Shown here: positions 52,414-64,000 of the stretch, in pieces
How the letters are laid out: each line of letters opens with the position of its first letter
How positions within the stretch are numbered: position 1 is the stretch's first letter
Source of the DNA: Rostratula benghalensis
Lineage: Eukaryota > Chordata > Aves > Charadriiformes > Rostratulidae
NCBI GenBank assembly: GCA_013399305.1
Contig: VXAI01000385.1
Coordinates: 301,341 to 365,340 of the forward strand
Length of the DNA stretch: 64,000 nucleotides
Direction of reading: 5' to 3'
The notes under the pieces: model-generated
What the model was told of the DNA's origin: nothing
Databases searched by the model: none
The model's input: only the letters and a program-made list of their open reading frames with translations
Program-made: the position numbers and the translations under genes

Positions 52414-52896
52414 TAATTTGATCTAATCTAAATCTCCACTCTTTCAGTTTAAAAACATTACCCCTTGTCCTATCACACCACTCTGTCATAAAGAGTGTCT
52501 CCCCATCTCTCCTGTAAGGTCCTCCTTAGTGACTGGAAGGCTGCTATAAGGTCTCCCTGGAGTCTTCTTTTCTCCAGGCTTAACAACCCCAACTCTTTTA
52601 GCCTGTCTTCAAAGGAGAGGTACTCCATCCCTCTGATCACCTTCATGGCCCTCCTCTGGACTCATTTCAACAGGTTCATGGCCTTCCTGTGCTGAGGACT
52701 CCAGAGCTGGATGCAGTACTCAGGTGGGGTCTCACCAGAGTGGAGTACAGGGACAGAACCCCTGCCCTCAACCTGCTCACTGTTCTTTTGATGCCACGTT
52801 GCCATCTCACGTTGAGCTGCTTGTTCACCAGCATGCCCCTCAAGTCCTTCTCCTCAGAGTTGCTCTCAATCCATTCTCCATCCAGAGTCCTAATTT
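52414..52896 (-). mobile_element. CR1 LINE fragment, minus strand, lacking its 3' tail
   Basis: The reverse complement reads the end of CR1 ORF2 and the start of the 3' region. It includes GGACTTGAGGGGCATGCTGG, TGGTGAGACCCCACCTGAG, GGGCCATGAAGGTGATCAGAG, TGGAGTACCTCTCC, TTAAGCCTGGAGAAAAGAAG, CTCCAGGGAGACCTTATAG and GGACAAGGGGTAATG. Similarity stops near AGATTTAGATTAGATCAAAT (plus-strand 52414-52436), before the CR1 3' end. Both ends are therefore truncated. It lies in the same orientation as EPHA5. Confidence 0.92.
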
Positions 52897-55068
52897 AGGC
52901 AGAAGAAACTCTCCAAGCCCAGTGCTCTTCCCATATCTTTTTGATTTCTCCCCCCCCCAACGACTCACCCTACGTAGTTCCAGTGAGATTGAATATTAAT
53001 AGCATGAAATTTCCTATTTCATGTACTAAGTTCTTTATCTGTTGTTGGTCTTGTATTTGATCTTCATCTTTTCTGCTCATTCTATGTTTTTATTATGAAT
53101 AAAATAAAAATTAAAAACAGTAAAGTAATAAAATAAAATGAGATCATACAATGAATATCTTGGGCATTACAGATAGAAGGAAATTAGAAAAGGATCTATA
53201 GAGCTGCATTTTTATTCAACAGGATATTAACACACATATGTCTTCAAGACCCAAATCAGAGCATCTTTTTATCACTTGCAATGACACAGGGAACTGGCAG
53301 AAGGAGGAGGATGTGGACAGTCTTGTAAATAAACCGCTCAGATCCTCCAGCAAGGGAGCACAGACAAGCAATAAGTACCATTTTGATTATGCCGAAGTTT
53401 TTGTCCCCATCAGACATGGAAATAAAAGAAATCTCACTCTGATACATTACTTGCTCTTACAATGGAGCAAGAAGTGTTGGGAGCAGCCCTTACTGCATGG
53501 AAAAATTGAGTGATTTTGTAACTATGGGGTTAACTTTTAATCAGCATCAAGAACTTTGATCTAATTTTCTGCTAAAAAAAACCCCATAATTCTGTCTGGC
53601 CAATTTTGGTTGGTGCCCAAGTTTTCTGTTCCCAGGTTGCTTGGTTCAAGTAGGAGAGGTCTGCTGCTTTTACCATCTGTATTTTGACTTTTGTCCCTCA
53701 GTTTGCTCAAGGTGCCTGTCCTGAGACAGGCTCCACTTGCAGCACAGCTCTTGCATCTGTTCCTATCATGAGGAGGATGAATTACGAAGGAGATGCTCAC
53801 ACAAAGCACTGCTACATACAAAATGAATTGGTTCAAGCTCATCTTCCCCCATAGTCCCAGAAAATGCTCCAACTGAAAGCAAAATTGATGTCAAGTTGAG
53901 TTGACTTCTCTTTGCACATAGCTCAACACTATCTTGGACAGCAGAGACACAAGAAAGACCATGTCCTTCAGATCCTTCTCTACAACACAGACAACTCTTG
54001 TTCCCAGGATCTGCAATGTATTTCGGCTGGTTTCTGCTATCTAAACTGATTTGTCATGAGCAGGGCTGAACTCCCTCTCTTTTTCTTACTTTTTTCTACA
54101 GAAATATTCTGGATCTTTTCCTTCAAATCTCAGTTTCTGAGAGAAATGCCACAACTCAGCCGAGGTTGGCATTTATGCTTTCCATTCACAGTTATTACTC
54201 TTGAAGCAAAGAGGGGTGCTAGTATTATTAGTCATATCGCTTTTCACCAGAAATATAAAGGAATCCAAAGGATAATACAGGCTATTTTCCTATATTAAAG
54301 ATAATAATTTCGCAGAAATTTTGGAATCTATAAGTCTCAAAAAGGACTGAATTGTTGCAGTCCATCGCCTTAGGGGAAAGGGGTGATTCTCCTCTCAGTT
54401 GCAACTTAATAAGAACTTCACATTTTGGAAATTAATAATAACAATAGTATTCATTATGGACCCAGAACCTTTAGCTTCAAAGGAACTCCATAGAAAGTGA
54501 GCCAAGTAACTTGCACTTAACCTTTTCATCTATTGAACATTTTATTTTTAACGCTAATAAAATTAAAACTATGTGCTGCCTGTAGTGCAGCACTGTATTT
54601 TATTAGAATAATAAACAGCCTATTTTACAAGCTACATAATTCATGTATATGGTAAACCCAGCAAAGGAAACTTACCATGATTAATAAGTTTAACATTTTC
54701 ACTTAGGTCACCTAGTTACTTTCCCAAAGACATCAATAAAATGTTTCAGAGTTAAATAGCAAATCAGTCACTGAGAAGATAAATCACTGTAATGGGCAAC
54801 TACTTTCAAATTACACTTTATTTTTGCAGAAGTCATTTTGGGGAAACAGCATTAATTGCCATTTGGAGTTGATAGGGCATTACCACTAAGCAGGGAGGGA
54901 GGCATCTCAGTTCAGAACCGTAAATGTCCTGTGTGATGCCAGCATGATGCTAAGTTGAAAATAAATCACAAGCAGCGTGAAGATAGTAGGGGTAGTAGTT
55001 CCCCCATCCCCTTAACAGATGACCTAAATAAATGAGTAGCAAAGTTTTGTAAAAGGTAAAACAATGCT

Positions 55069-55133
55069 GTTTGGTTTGTTGTTGTTTTTTGGATTGGTTT
55101 TGTGATTTTTTTTTCCCCCCCTTTTAAAAAAGG
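55069..55133. repeat. T/G-rich tract with C run
   Basis: TGTTTGGTTTGTTG, T runs, GGATTGG, then a T run followed by seven C and AAAAAA. Same style as the tracts at 16.8 and 35.9 kb. Confidence 0.88.
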
Positions 55134-58078
55134 GCAAGCTGTTGGTTGTTCCATCCACCACCTCAGCTGCAGACTTTCTACGGTACTCACTGTCTGCAAA
55201 TATCCAAAGGCAGTAGTTATCTGCAATGCGCTTTTACCAATGCAGACTTCAAGGACAGACAAAAATGAAGGAAATGTGTCCAATGCCTAATGCACAGATA
55301 TGAGATGGCCAAAAAAAGCCAAACATTCCCAGAAAAACCTTTCATATCAAAATAACTAAAGGAGGGTAAAATTCACGAGTGGTCTGGCAGACCTGCTTCA
55401 AAAGATATTACAGTTACCAACAGTCCTGTTAATTCCCACAGTCCGACCATTAGGAGTGACTTCATATTTAACTCTTGTGTAATGGCTATACAGGAGAGGG
55501 TCCTATTTGCAGAACAAACCTAACACAACCAGTCAAGTTTAAACAGATAAGAAACCCCAACATATCAAGAAGAGAAATACAAGACAGAATCCAAATTCCT
55601 TCAGTTGTGCCCCCAAAGGAGCACTTTCCATCCTGCCACCAGGAAGGAGCCAAATCCTTCAGCTCCAAGGAACAACCCTGCTTCCCTTAGGCATCATGAG
55701 GATTTCCAGTAGCCTGGGTAGCGAAAGCACATGCCCATTTTTATATTAAGAGCCACATCTGCTGGTATTGGTGGTCAGTCTCCACGTCTCAGCAGCATAA
55801 TAGGTAATAAACTTGCTCTGTGCTGGAATAGCTGTAGAGGACCTGGACTTTTTCAGTTGAAGTCTGAGGTACCTAATAAAGTCTGGTACGTCCAGAGCGT
55901 GACACTGCTGCATGGCGAGAGAATGAGAAAGTGACTTGGGATTTCAGCCCTAAAGACCATCTGACTCCCTTTTTAAAGGCCTACATCCATTTTTGGAATT
56001 GACCCCATCTGCCAACAGACTCCAGAATATGCCCACACCGCAGGCTGGCAACTGGCAATGTGATCATAGCTCAGGTCAACCCAGCTACCTCCTCTGTGAC
56101 CAGACCCTGGGGAGAAGTGTGGACACACTGAATCTGAAGAATATATGTTTTCATCTCAGCAGCCAGCCTGCACAGTCTGATGAGATGTGGGTGTCTTTCA
56201 AGATCTGCAGCTAACACGTTTGCCTTAACTCTTAATAAGTTAATGGCTGGACTTAAAAACTCTCAAACTTGATCATCTCAAGAGGAAAACTGCTTATATG
56301 AGGGGGAGAAAAAAATATTTGATTCCCAGCTCAACTCAGGCTTTTTTTATGGAGACATAAAATGTTCTGTTACAAAGTGTCAATAATAAACCTTTTTTAA
56401 AAATTATTGAACCAGGGCAAACTTCTGGACAGCACTAGAATCTGAAAAACTTCAAACCCTTCTTCCCTTCTCCCCTAGTTTTGATCTGTAAATATTGCAA
56501 AATTCAGGATGAAGATCAGACAGTTAGCAAATAAGTGCACAGCAACGTGGCTTTCCATAATGCAGTAAGCAGTGCTACCGACTCACCAATTCGGCATTGT
56601 TGGGCAGCATTTGAAAGTCCTATTGTAAAAACTCCAAGGGAAGCACTTAACTTGTCAACCCCATCCTGCTACAACACAGGCAGGCAGCACAGTGAATTTT
56701 CCTGTGGGGGAAGCGCCAAGGGCACGCTCCACAAATGAGCCAGGCTGCTCTTCAGCAGCAAATCCCTCATTTTCAAAAGAGCATCTGTGAAGTCTCGTCC
56801 CAACAGCTGCCCTGGGGTCTCTCTGCAGTCTTTCCATAATGCAGTGTTTTCACAGAGATTCCACAGGCTGTTCATTTTCAGTCAATATTAGCCACCCGGG
56901 CTGCCTGTGCTGCACCCTGGTGTTTGTGTGCTGCTGCATGGAGAGTGTGTGCGTGAGGGCAGGCCTGACCATCTACCAGGAGCTTCAGCAAATTCCAGGC
57001 TTGGTTGGTTGACACCTACTACTACTAATTGCAAACATTGTTTTTCCAACTGCTCGTCTCCTCTCTTCCCTTCTATGCATTAATGCCTTAATGGATGCAA
57101 ATGTCCAGGATAATGCAGAAATGCTCTTGGACTCTCAGCTGATAGCTAGCAATAGTGAGGGCAAACATGTGTATGCAAAAATCAAGCATACTGCTATATG
57201 TAACATGCTCCGGATCAGGTTAGGAGATCTCCATGTCATTTGGTACACTTTGCCTCAAAAGATACCAACATACAACAGGCTGAACTGACAAAAAGGTGGG
57301 AACCAGGCAGAGAAAGAGGCCTGCCCAAGGTCAGCAGCACTGCTACAGAAGTCCCAGCTCTGCTCTTTGCACAGAGATGGGTATGTTCACAGTGCACTGC
57401 AATGCCTTCTCCCCACATCTACATCACTCCCCGCCCTTCCTATTTAGTCCTCAGAAACCAGGCTGTGCATCTCCCTAAAAATGCACTTTTAACAACTCTT
57501 AAGTCTCCAGAGCAAAACCGAACTTTTAAAGGGAGAAACAGTCTTGCTCCCCATGCTGCCTCTTGCAAGATTCACTTGAAATTAGTCTTCTCAACACTAA
57601 CCTACATAAGTCACCCTAGCAGAAAAAGCCCTTGTGCTCCAGCAACTTCTACTCACTACTAAATCTGACTGTCAAGGTAATTGCTCGGGAGGTGAAACAT
57701 GGATCTGAGCGACTCAGAGGAACTATTGTTTCATATTTTGTCCTGATGGTGCATTAACATTTCGGCTACTTCTCCAGCTGCTTGTCATGACAGTGAGAAA
57801 AGATCAGATTTTTTTTTTTTGTTTTTCCAAACCATCGTATTTCAGCATGAGGAAACTGTGGTATTATTCACAGAAACAGATGATCTTCCTCCCTCCTCTC
57901 CCCTTAGTTACCTAATCATTCCCCCTTCTGTAACCAACCTGGCTGGGAACAAGGTGGCTTGGGTTCCCTTTGTTGAGAAGGAAGAACACCTCCACTTTTA
58001 CTGAATTTAACGGGCAAGATGAGGCTCTCTGAGTAGCCAGCATAGGCGTTAACTGTTCAGACAGGCACAGCCAGAGGA

Positions 58079-58093
58079 TACACACACACACAC
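58079..58093. repeat. Short (CA)n microsatellite
   Basis: About seven CA units. Confidence 0.85.
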
Positions 58094-59353
58094 GGAGTCC
58101 CAGTCCATGTTTCCTAAGCACAGAGCTGACTTAACACGGACAATATAAACCTCTGGTCAGGTGGTCAGGTACTCAAAGAGCTCCCTGCAACACAGTGCAG
58201 TTATAGCTCATCTTCAAAGGCTCAACACACTCCGAAACACACTCTCCATCTCCATGCACATTACAAGATATTGAGACGTTACTAAAACCTAGCTTCCGAT
58301 TCGGACGCTTCCTCCCTTCTCAACTTCCTTTTGGTGCAGGGAGAGGTAACAACATTTTCTGCCATCAAACCTGCACAGGTAATTTCTATCCAGAAGAGAA
58401 TACAGGAAAAACCATGGAGGCTTTGTGGGCTAAATTGGATGAGAGGTAAAATTTGCAAAAGCTGGTAACCACATCTTTTAGAGGCCGGCATAAGGACTCG
58501 AAAACAGCTCCAATTTTCTCATTATGGGGATTCAGCTTTCTCTAGCAGACTGGTGACATCCAATCCAGCTGATATCCTAAAAAGCTTTCGAAAGTTTGGG
58601 TCAACTGTGATTTCCCTCAAAACACAGCACATTAAGTTCAAATATATGAAAGATATGAGACTCCAATTCCTTTTCAAGACACCACAAATTGTTGCACTAC
58701 ACTTTCAGAACAAAGACACAGGATTATTATACCAAAGAGCAAACAAAAAACCCCACATCCACACAGAAAGAAACTAATTACAACATGAAAGATAATATAG
58801 TGTCCTAACATGCTTCAAGCATTACAATGGAAAATAAGCATACAGGGAGCAGAAGAACATGGTGGTATTTATGATTGCTCCTTGAGTATTGATAAATCAT
58901 TTCCCTAAATGAGGAAAGATTAGTAGCGCATGCTAAACAGGCAAAAAAAGGTAAAATGAAGGATATTTCAAGGTCATGTTTTCTGAACACAATCTATAGT
59001 TTTATAACTAGCATTGAAGTAATATAAACAATATGCACACTAACTTAGAACAAGCACGCTTTTTTATGCATGATGAAAACACTGTTTTCATTACTTTCAG
59101 CAGTATTGTCAGAACATAGGTGTCCTACCTAAATTGGGTGATTGTTACAACATTCCTATAATGCTGTACTCACATACGCTTAAAAACAGTACTGCAGTAA
59201 CTTAAATCCAACCATGTGTAATCAAGATAAAACATTAACAGGTGGAACAGTATTCTGGCTTGATTCTTTGGTAGAGAGTTTTTGTTTGTTTTATAAAATC
59301 TCCTCTACAAACACATCTCACACATACCAGCCACTGTTTCTCATTGTTACGAT

Positions 59354-59770
59354 TTCATAGAATCATAGAATGGACCAGACTGGAAGTGACCTCCCCGCAG
59401 TCAGCAGGGAGGCCCCCAACCAGACCAGGTTGCCCAGGGCCTCGTTGAGCCTCACCTTGAAGATCTCCAGGAGAGGGGCCTCAACCACCTCCCTGGGCAA
59501 CCTGTTCCAGTGTTCAACCACAGAGCCTATTCCTAATATCCAATCTAAATCTGCTCTTCTCCAGCTTGAAGCCATTGCCCCTCCTTCTGTCACTGCAGGT
59601 CTTTGTAAACAGACCCTCCCCAGCCTTCCTTTAGGCCCCCTCCAGGTACTGGAGGTCTGCTACAAGGTCTCCCCAGATCCTCCTCTTCTCCAGGCTGAAC
59701 AACCTCAGCTCCCCCAGCCTGTACTTATAGCAAAGCTGCTTCAACCCCCTGATCATTTTCTTCACAAAAA
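59354..59770 (-). mobile_element. CR1 LINE, 5'-truncated 3' end, minus strand
   Basis: The plus strand begins with the reversed CR1 tail TTTCATAGAATCATAGAATGG. It then shows the reversed 3' UTR and ORF2 end: GGCCCCCAACCAGACCAGG, CTTGAAGATCTCCAGGAGAG, AACCACCTCCCTGGGCAACC, TCTTCTCCAGCTTGAAGCC and CTCCTCTTCTCCAGGCTGAA. The length is about 415 bp and it carries the intact 8-bp tail repeats. Frames of 76 and 139 codons over it are remnants or shadows of ORF2. It lies in the same orientation as EPHA5. Confidence 0.94.
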
Positions 59771-60895
59771 GTCCTTAAATTCCCACTAAAAATATTTAAT
59801 AGAGTCAAAAAGGTAGATTTCCTGTGGTTTCTGAATGAGCCACTTGAAACTGTCCCAACTCTCATCCTTAAAATTCTTCCTCAAAAAGTACTTCCTCCAT
59901 TTGGCTTGCAACTACGCTTCAGTTCCCACACTCTCCCCTTTTCCTCTTTTTCCTGATGTTCTGCACAGAAACACTCAAAAACCCTGAGAGAAAGCAAAAA
60001 ACCATGTTGCTAGAATTAGATTAACAGCGGTTTATAAGGATGAGTAAGTTATACAGCTAAAGCAAGGAAGACTCAATAGATCAGCTTTTGCATTCACACA
60101 TAGGTGAGGTTCAGAGGAAGTGGATGAAGTGACTGATAATGGCCAGCAGCACAACAACCATCTACTTCTAACACATCAAATCCCAATTACTTTCACCATA
60201 AAAACATCAATTGTTTACATGAAGGAAGATGTTGGGGAAGGTCAGGTCTGCAGGGCAGACTGCAACCTCACAGAAAACAGAACTTCAAGAGTACATCATC
60301 TGCTTGGGAGGCTTGAGCACCCAGAACAAGGGGCTGACCAAGCATAGCCAAGAGCAGAGCCATCAGAAAGAATAGCCTCCAATGGCATCAAAGAACATGC
60401 AAAATTGTTAAATCCTTAATACACAAATGTGCTGAGGTACCTTAGGTGACAGCTCTCAGGGCTTACAGAATTCTTCTCAGAAACACAGGTCCCGGGACTG
60501 TGAAGGTGGGAAGATGGAAAACAACAACCATCATTCGCCAGTGTTTGCAGGACTAATTTAACATAAGCATCAGCTCCTTGTTTTGAGCAAAATCACAACA
60601 GACAGAACAGTGCTGCTCCAAAATAATTGGAACAGCTAGGAGGGGGATGGGATGAAGACTGGAGGAGCAACTAGGAAAGCCCATGGCACAGAAATGGCCA
60701 GCAGCATCCGCCGGTTAGTCATGCCCACTCCCAGTATTTCCTGTGCCATGACCATGGCTCCTCACCACCTCATGGTCCATCAGCAAGTGCCACATGCTTC
60801 TCGTTCTCCTTCATCCCAGCAGGATGCTTCAGCAAAACCTGCTGGGTTCCTTTTAGAGGTATAATCTGCTGCAAGGGATCTCTCTAGATCACATC

Positions 60896-60929
60896 AAAAT
60901 CAGTCTCAAAATACTCTAAGACTGATTTT
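60896..60929. repeat. Perfect 11-bp inverted repeat (hairpin)
   Basis: AAAATCAGTCT at 60896-60906 and its exact complement AGACTGATTTT at 60919-60929 flank a 12-nt loop. A second short palindrome (GATCTCTCTAGATC) lies just before it at about 60878-60891. Confidence 0.9.
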
Positions 60930-61729
60930 ATAATGTCCAAGACCACTGAGCATCCAGCACCCTTTGTAGTGAAAGATGCAAAGAATTTAGACATTCTAAA
61001 TTGAGTCAAGGGATGAAAATCATTAGTCACAAATGTTTTCAACTGGTATTCTTGCTTTAATCAAGACAAGTGTTTCTTTTTGTAAGAAATTCCCATTTTA
61101 AAGAGTTCTTTACCCAGAAATTTTCTGGCCCTACTTTGCTGCTTGGTAATTTTCCTCTACCTAAAATGCTTTTGGACACATACAGATTGCTTTGGCAGAA
61201 AGTGAGGATGCACCTCAGTATCAAAACCTCTTGTTCATATTTATTACATGCTTTCACCTTTGCCAGTTCAGCACTGGATCCAATCTGCATCAGCATCTCT
61301 AGGTTTTGAAGTAAGTTGTGAGCCTATTTAAACTTAAAAACTTCATTTTGTGCGATACCCAGTAGATACAACCACCTTAACACCTGTGTTCAAGAAAATA
61401 CAAGAGGAAGAGGCTACCTTGGATAGACTTTTTTGAGAAAACTTTACAAACTCTCACCAAAGGAAAGACTGGGATGAAGAACAGGGTTTCAAGCTGATGA
61501 AGTGCCTGCCACTCCCCATCAACTGCAGTGCACCATTACGCAGATGGTGCACGCAGAGACTGTGCTGCAGACCTCCTGAACAGCCTGCACTTCCAGCATT
61601 TGCTATAGGTGAGCTTTGAGAAGGGGGATCAAAAACTACCTGTCCCAGTATAAAGTCATCAAGCTGTTTTGGGTAGCTCCTTCTTGAGCTGTTATTTAAG
61701 TATCTTAGCACTTTGTCTCCTCCCTTCTT

Positions 61730-61744
61730 AAAAAAAAAAAAAAA
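61730..61744. repeat. Poly(A) run, 15 bases
   Basis: Uninterrupted A run. Confidence 0.88.
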
Positions 61745-61885
61745 GTACTGGTTACGTCAACACTTGTAATTGCTGTAAAGAAAGGCCATACAAGATTGTT
61801 ATAAGTCACGGGTGCTCATCACTCCCCAAAGTGCCCAGAACTACCATACATAAGAAACAGAAAAACACTTCTAAAATACAGTTAA

Positions 61886-61904
61886 GGCATATATGATATA
61901 TGCC
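61886..61904. repeat. 19-bp palindrome
   Basis: GGCATATAT and ATATATGCC are perfect complements around a single central G. Confidence 0.9.
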
Positions 61905-63921
61905 ACAGAAAATACAAATAGGTACATTGACTGGTGGCAGATTAATACTAACAGTGAAATATATGAAGTGTAACTCAACATGTAAATAATAGAACTACAA
62001 CTAGGAGTCAGCTTTCAGCTTTCCATGAACAACTTCTAACCTGGACAGATTTTGGAATTTCATGCAGACACCATTAGCAACTGGGTAACTAATAAATACA
62101 AATCAAAAAAGCTAAAATCTTTCTTCTAGGCATGTCACCACACAAGTGTTAAGCCTGTACTAAACTTGGAGGTGCACATTCCATTTAGAAAATTTCTGTT
62201 GCCCCCCATTGTTTTTAAAGCTAAGCATTGGCTTCTGCACTTTGGCTATAAGGTACTGCCAGTAAGATGAAGAGAAAAAGGCATCAGCCTCAAGGTACTC
62301 TATAATTTCTAAGTATTCACTTTGCCTACACTGGCCTTGCCATGCCATGTTTCCCACTAACTCATTCACTTTAGTTTCTCCTTCATAGCCAGCCAGCTCT
62401 GGTGAAAACATCTGCTGTATTCATGAGGCAGCACTAGTTGACAAAACAATTGACTCCTAGGAGCTGCATTGATACAAACACCCCTAATGTATTATTCGAT
62501 ATGATGTCATCTGTGAGGCACAATTTAAAGACTATTTATCATGTATGCAACACTTCATTTGGAAACAGGCTGTATAATTTTTCATCTTAAGCCTACTGGA
62601 CAAGATAAGAACTTGCCAAGTGTATTGAACTTAAATAATTTACCACATTACTGATCATATCTTAATTTGCTAGGAAAGAAGAGTGACAGAATGGCAGCGC
62701 TGAGGACTAACATTTATTCTTCTCCAATGGAGAACTCATACAGCCTAGCCCTAGGTAGAACAAGTACATATTCCCCAAACTCACCTCTATTATTTCAAGT
62801 CCTCTCAGAGACTATAACTGATGCAGATAGCAAGTTTGATATTCGGATGGGTAGAGTTGTTTGCCCCTCTGATGAAAAAGACATTAGATTCAAAGGACTG
62901 AAGCCAAATGGGTTTCATTCTACTAATCTTATATCACCTAGTAGCAAATTCAAGCCAGAAAACTTAACCCAATTATTCCTGGAGCAAGCCCCTCAGCTGG
63001 AGCATTGAGCAATCAGTATCATCTGTAAAAGGTTTGTTTATGTTTTCCTGTCACTCTTGCCAGGTCTCTTATTTTCATCATATTGGGTATTTTGCATTAA
63101 ATAACCCATTAGAATCACAACCTTCATCCTTCTTTTTCTAATTAGGTTTGCAGGCTTCACATTTGCCAAGCAAAGCTTGAAAATGAAAACTCAAAATCTG
63201 TGAGGCAAATCAAAGATTTCAACAAACAACTAGGATTTAAAATTCATTATTTTCAAGCCAACTGCACAACTTCTGCACACGTACAATTTGCAATACTGTG
63301 ATACTGATAACTGCAGGAAGCAAAACCACAAGGCCAATACTCTACCCAATTCCTCACCCCTCCCTCTTTTCCCACACTCCCATAACTCTTTATATATGGC
63401 CACCACACAGTAATTACATCAAGTCACTCTTGGCTTGAGACAAACCAGGACCTATCAATTGGAAAAAAATACCAATCCTCTAAAACCATCTCATTTCATA
63501 AATTGCATTCTGTGAAGCAATCAAAATGAAAAGGTTAGGCAAGAGAAATTAACACAGATTGCTTAAATCCCAAGGCTTTTCCCACGTTTTTCCAAAAACT
63601 GAAGCAAAGTCTGAAACTTACTCATTGCTAAGATGAGCCTATATTAACAAGTCTAAGCCCATGTCTCAAGTCACATTTCTCCCCAAGTTTGCAAGTTGCT
63701 AGGACATCTCCCTTTTGGCTGCTTGACCAATACACCTGCCCTAGCCACTCACTACATCCACCTGCCTCCAGGGAGTGCTGGGAAAACCTACTGAACTTTG
63801 TGCAGACCAGCCACTTTTGACAAATACTGCTTCCTAGTAACTCATTAGTTTTGTTCTACTAAGCACCACACATTTTAGGGATGCAAACATCTTACCCTCC
63901 CACCAACATCCCATCCACCAG

Positions 63922-63944
63922 AAAAAAAAAAAAAAAAAAAAAAA
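63922..63944. repeat. Poly(A) run, 23 bases
   Basis: Uninterrupted A run with no recognisable element upstream. Confidence 0.93.
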
Positions 63945-64000
63945 GACAAAGTCAAAGGATGAGTCAACATGAAAACTGTGAGGTATGTGCAACTCTGGCT

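Larger units (their letters stand above)
20433..64000 (-). other. EPHA5: EPHA5 intron 3 (3' part, at least 43.6 kb)
   Basis: Everything above 20433 precedes the 156-nt exon on the minus strand, and no ligand-binding-domain exon was found up to 64000. It should therefore be the downstream part of intron 3. Identifiable contents are five CR1 fragments, A-rich, C-rich and G-rich tracts, short tandem duplications and inverted repeats, each listed separately. The long stretches 20.5-39.1, 39.5-42.1, 46.4-52.4, 52.9-59.3 and 59.8-64.0 kb otherwise show no gene, RNA gene or recognisable element. Their reading frames (up to about 150 codons) have no recognisable domains and are often open in several frames at once, as expected by chance. 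Confidence 0.85.

Noticed and set aside
55690..55915. Possible repeat-like stretch with an AATAAAG signal
   Set aside because: No LTR edge, TATA box or family similarity that I can name.
57240..57662. 140-codon plus-strand frame
   Set aside because: No domain and unsupported by splice context; treated as chance.
59370..59789. 139-codon plus-strand frame
   Set aside because: It is the antisense of a minus-strand CR1 3' end, not a gene.
62667..63008. 113-codon plus-strand frame starting MLGKKSDRMAAL
   Set aside because: Reads somewhat like protein, but there is no recognised domain, no repeat match and no supporting signals. Chance length.
1..64000. CRISPR arrays, tRNA or rRNA genes, prophage or operons
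   Set aside because: No regularly spaced repeats, cloverleaf or rRNA signatures. Gene structure and repeats are those of a bird nuclear intron.

Overview
This window is vertebrate nuclear DNA, almost certainly from a bird. It holds two exons of one gene, separated and flanked by long introns, and several CR1 LINE fragments in both orientations of the kind that dominate avian genomes. It has no operons and no prokaryotic gene density. Most long reading frames are chance openings in intron sequence or fragments of CR1.

The gene lies on the minus strand and is an Eph receptor tyrosine kinase, best matched to EPHA5 (ephrin type-A receptor 5, called Cek7 in chicken). Two consecutive coding exons are visible. 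The first (20277-20432, 156 nt) encodes the end of the cysteine-rich EGF-like region. The second (14237-14572, 336 nt) encodes the first fibronectin type III domain. Both have canonical GT/AG splice sites, both are phase 1-1, and their lengths are those I recall for exons 4 and 5 in Eph genes. The A at the end of the first exon joins the GA at the start of the second to give the expected Arg codon (ACT-R-PPSAP). No other exon was found, so the window covers the 3' part of intron 3 (at least 43.6 kb), all of intron 4 (5.7 kb) and the 5' part of intron 5 (at least 14.2 kb).

Intron 5 part (1-14236): a decayed CR1 tail near 531-591, a fragment resembling an endogenous-retrovirus LTR near 2.2-2.4 kb, a CR1 3' end at 3.25-3.45 kb, an older L3-like CR1 remnant at 8.94-9.14 kb, and simple repeats. 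Intron 4 (14573-20276): unique sequence with a long T run, a T/G-rich tract and a C-rich tract. Intron 3 part (20433-64000): CR1 copies at 39.14-39.52, 42.14-42.86, 45.02-46.36, 52.41-52.90 and 59.35-59.77 kb, a G-rich tract at 36.7 kb, inverted repeats, and several CpG-bearing or TAAT-rich blocks that may be conserved regulatory elements.

I see no convincing new biological system. The most useful second-look items are an exact 28-bp repeat present in both intron 4 and intron 3, two CR1 fragments that meet at the same point of the LINE consensus 2.2 kb apart, the LTR-like fragment, and the candidate conserved noncoding blocks.
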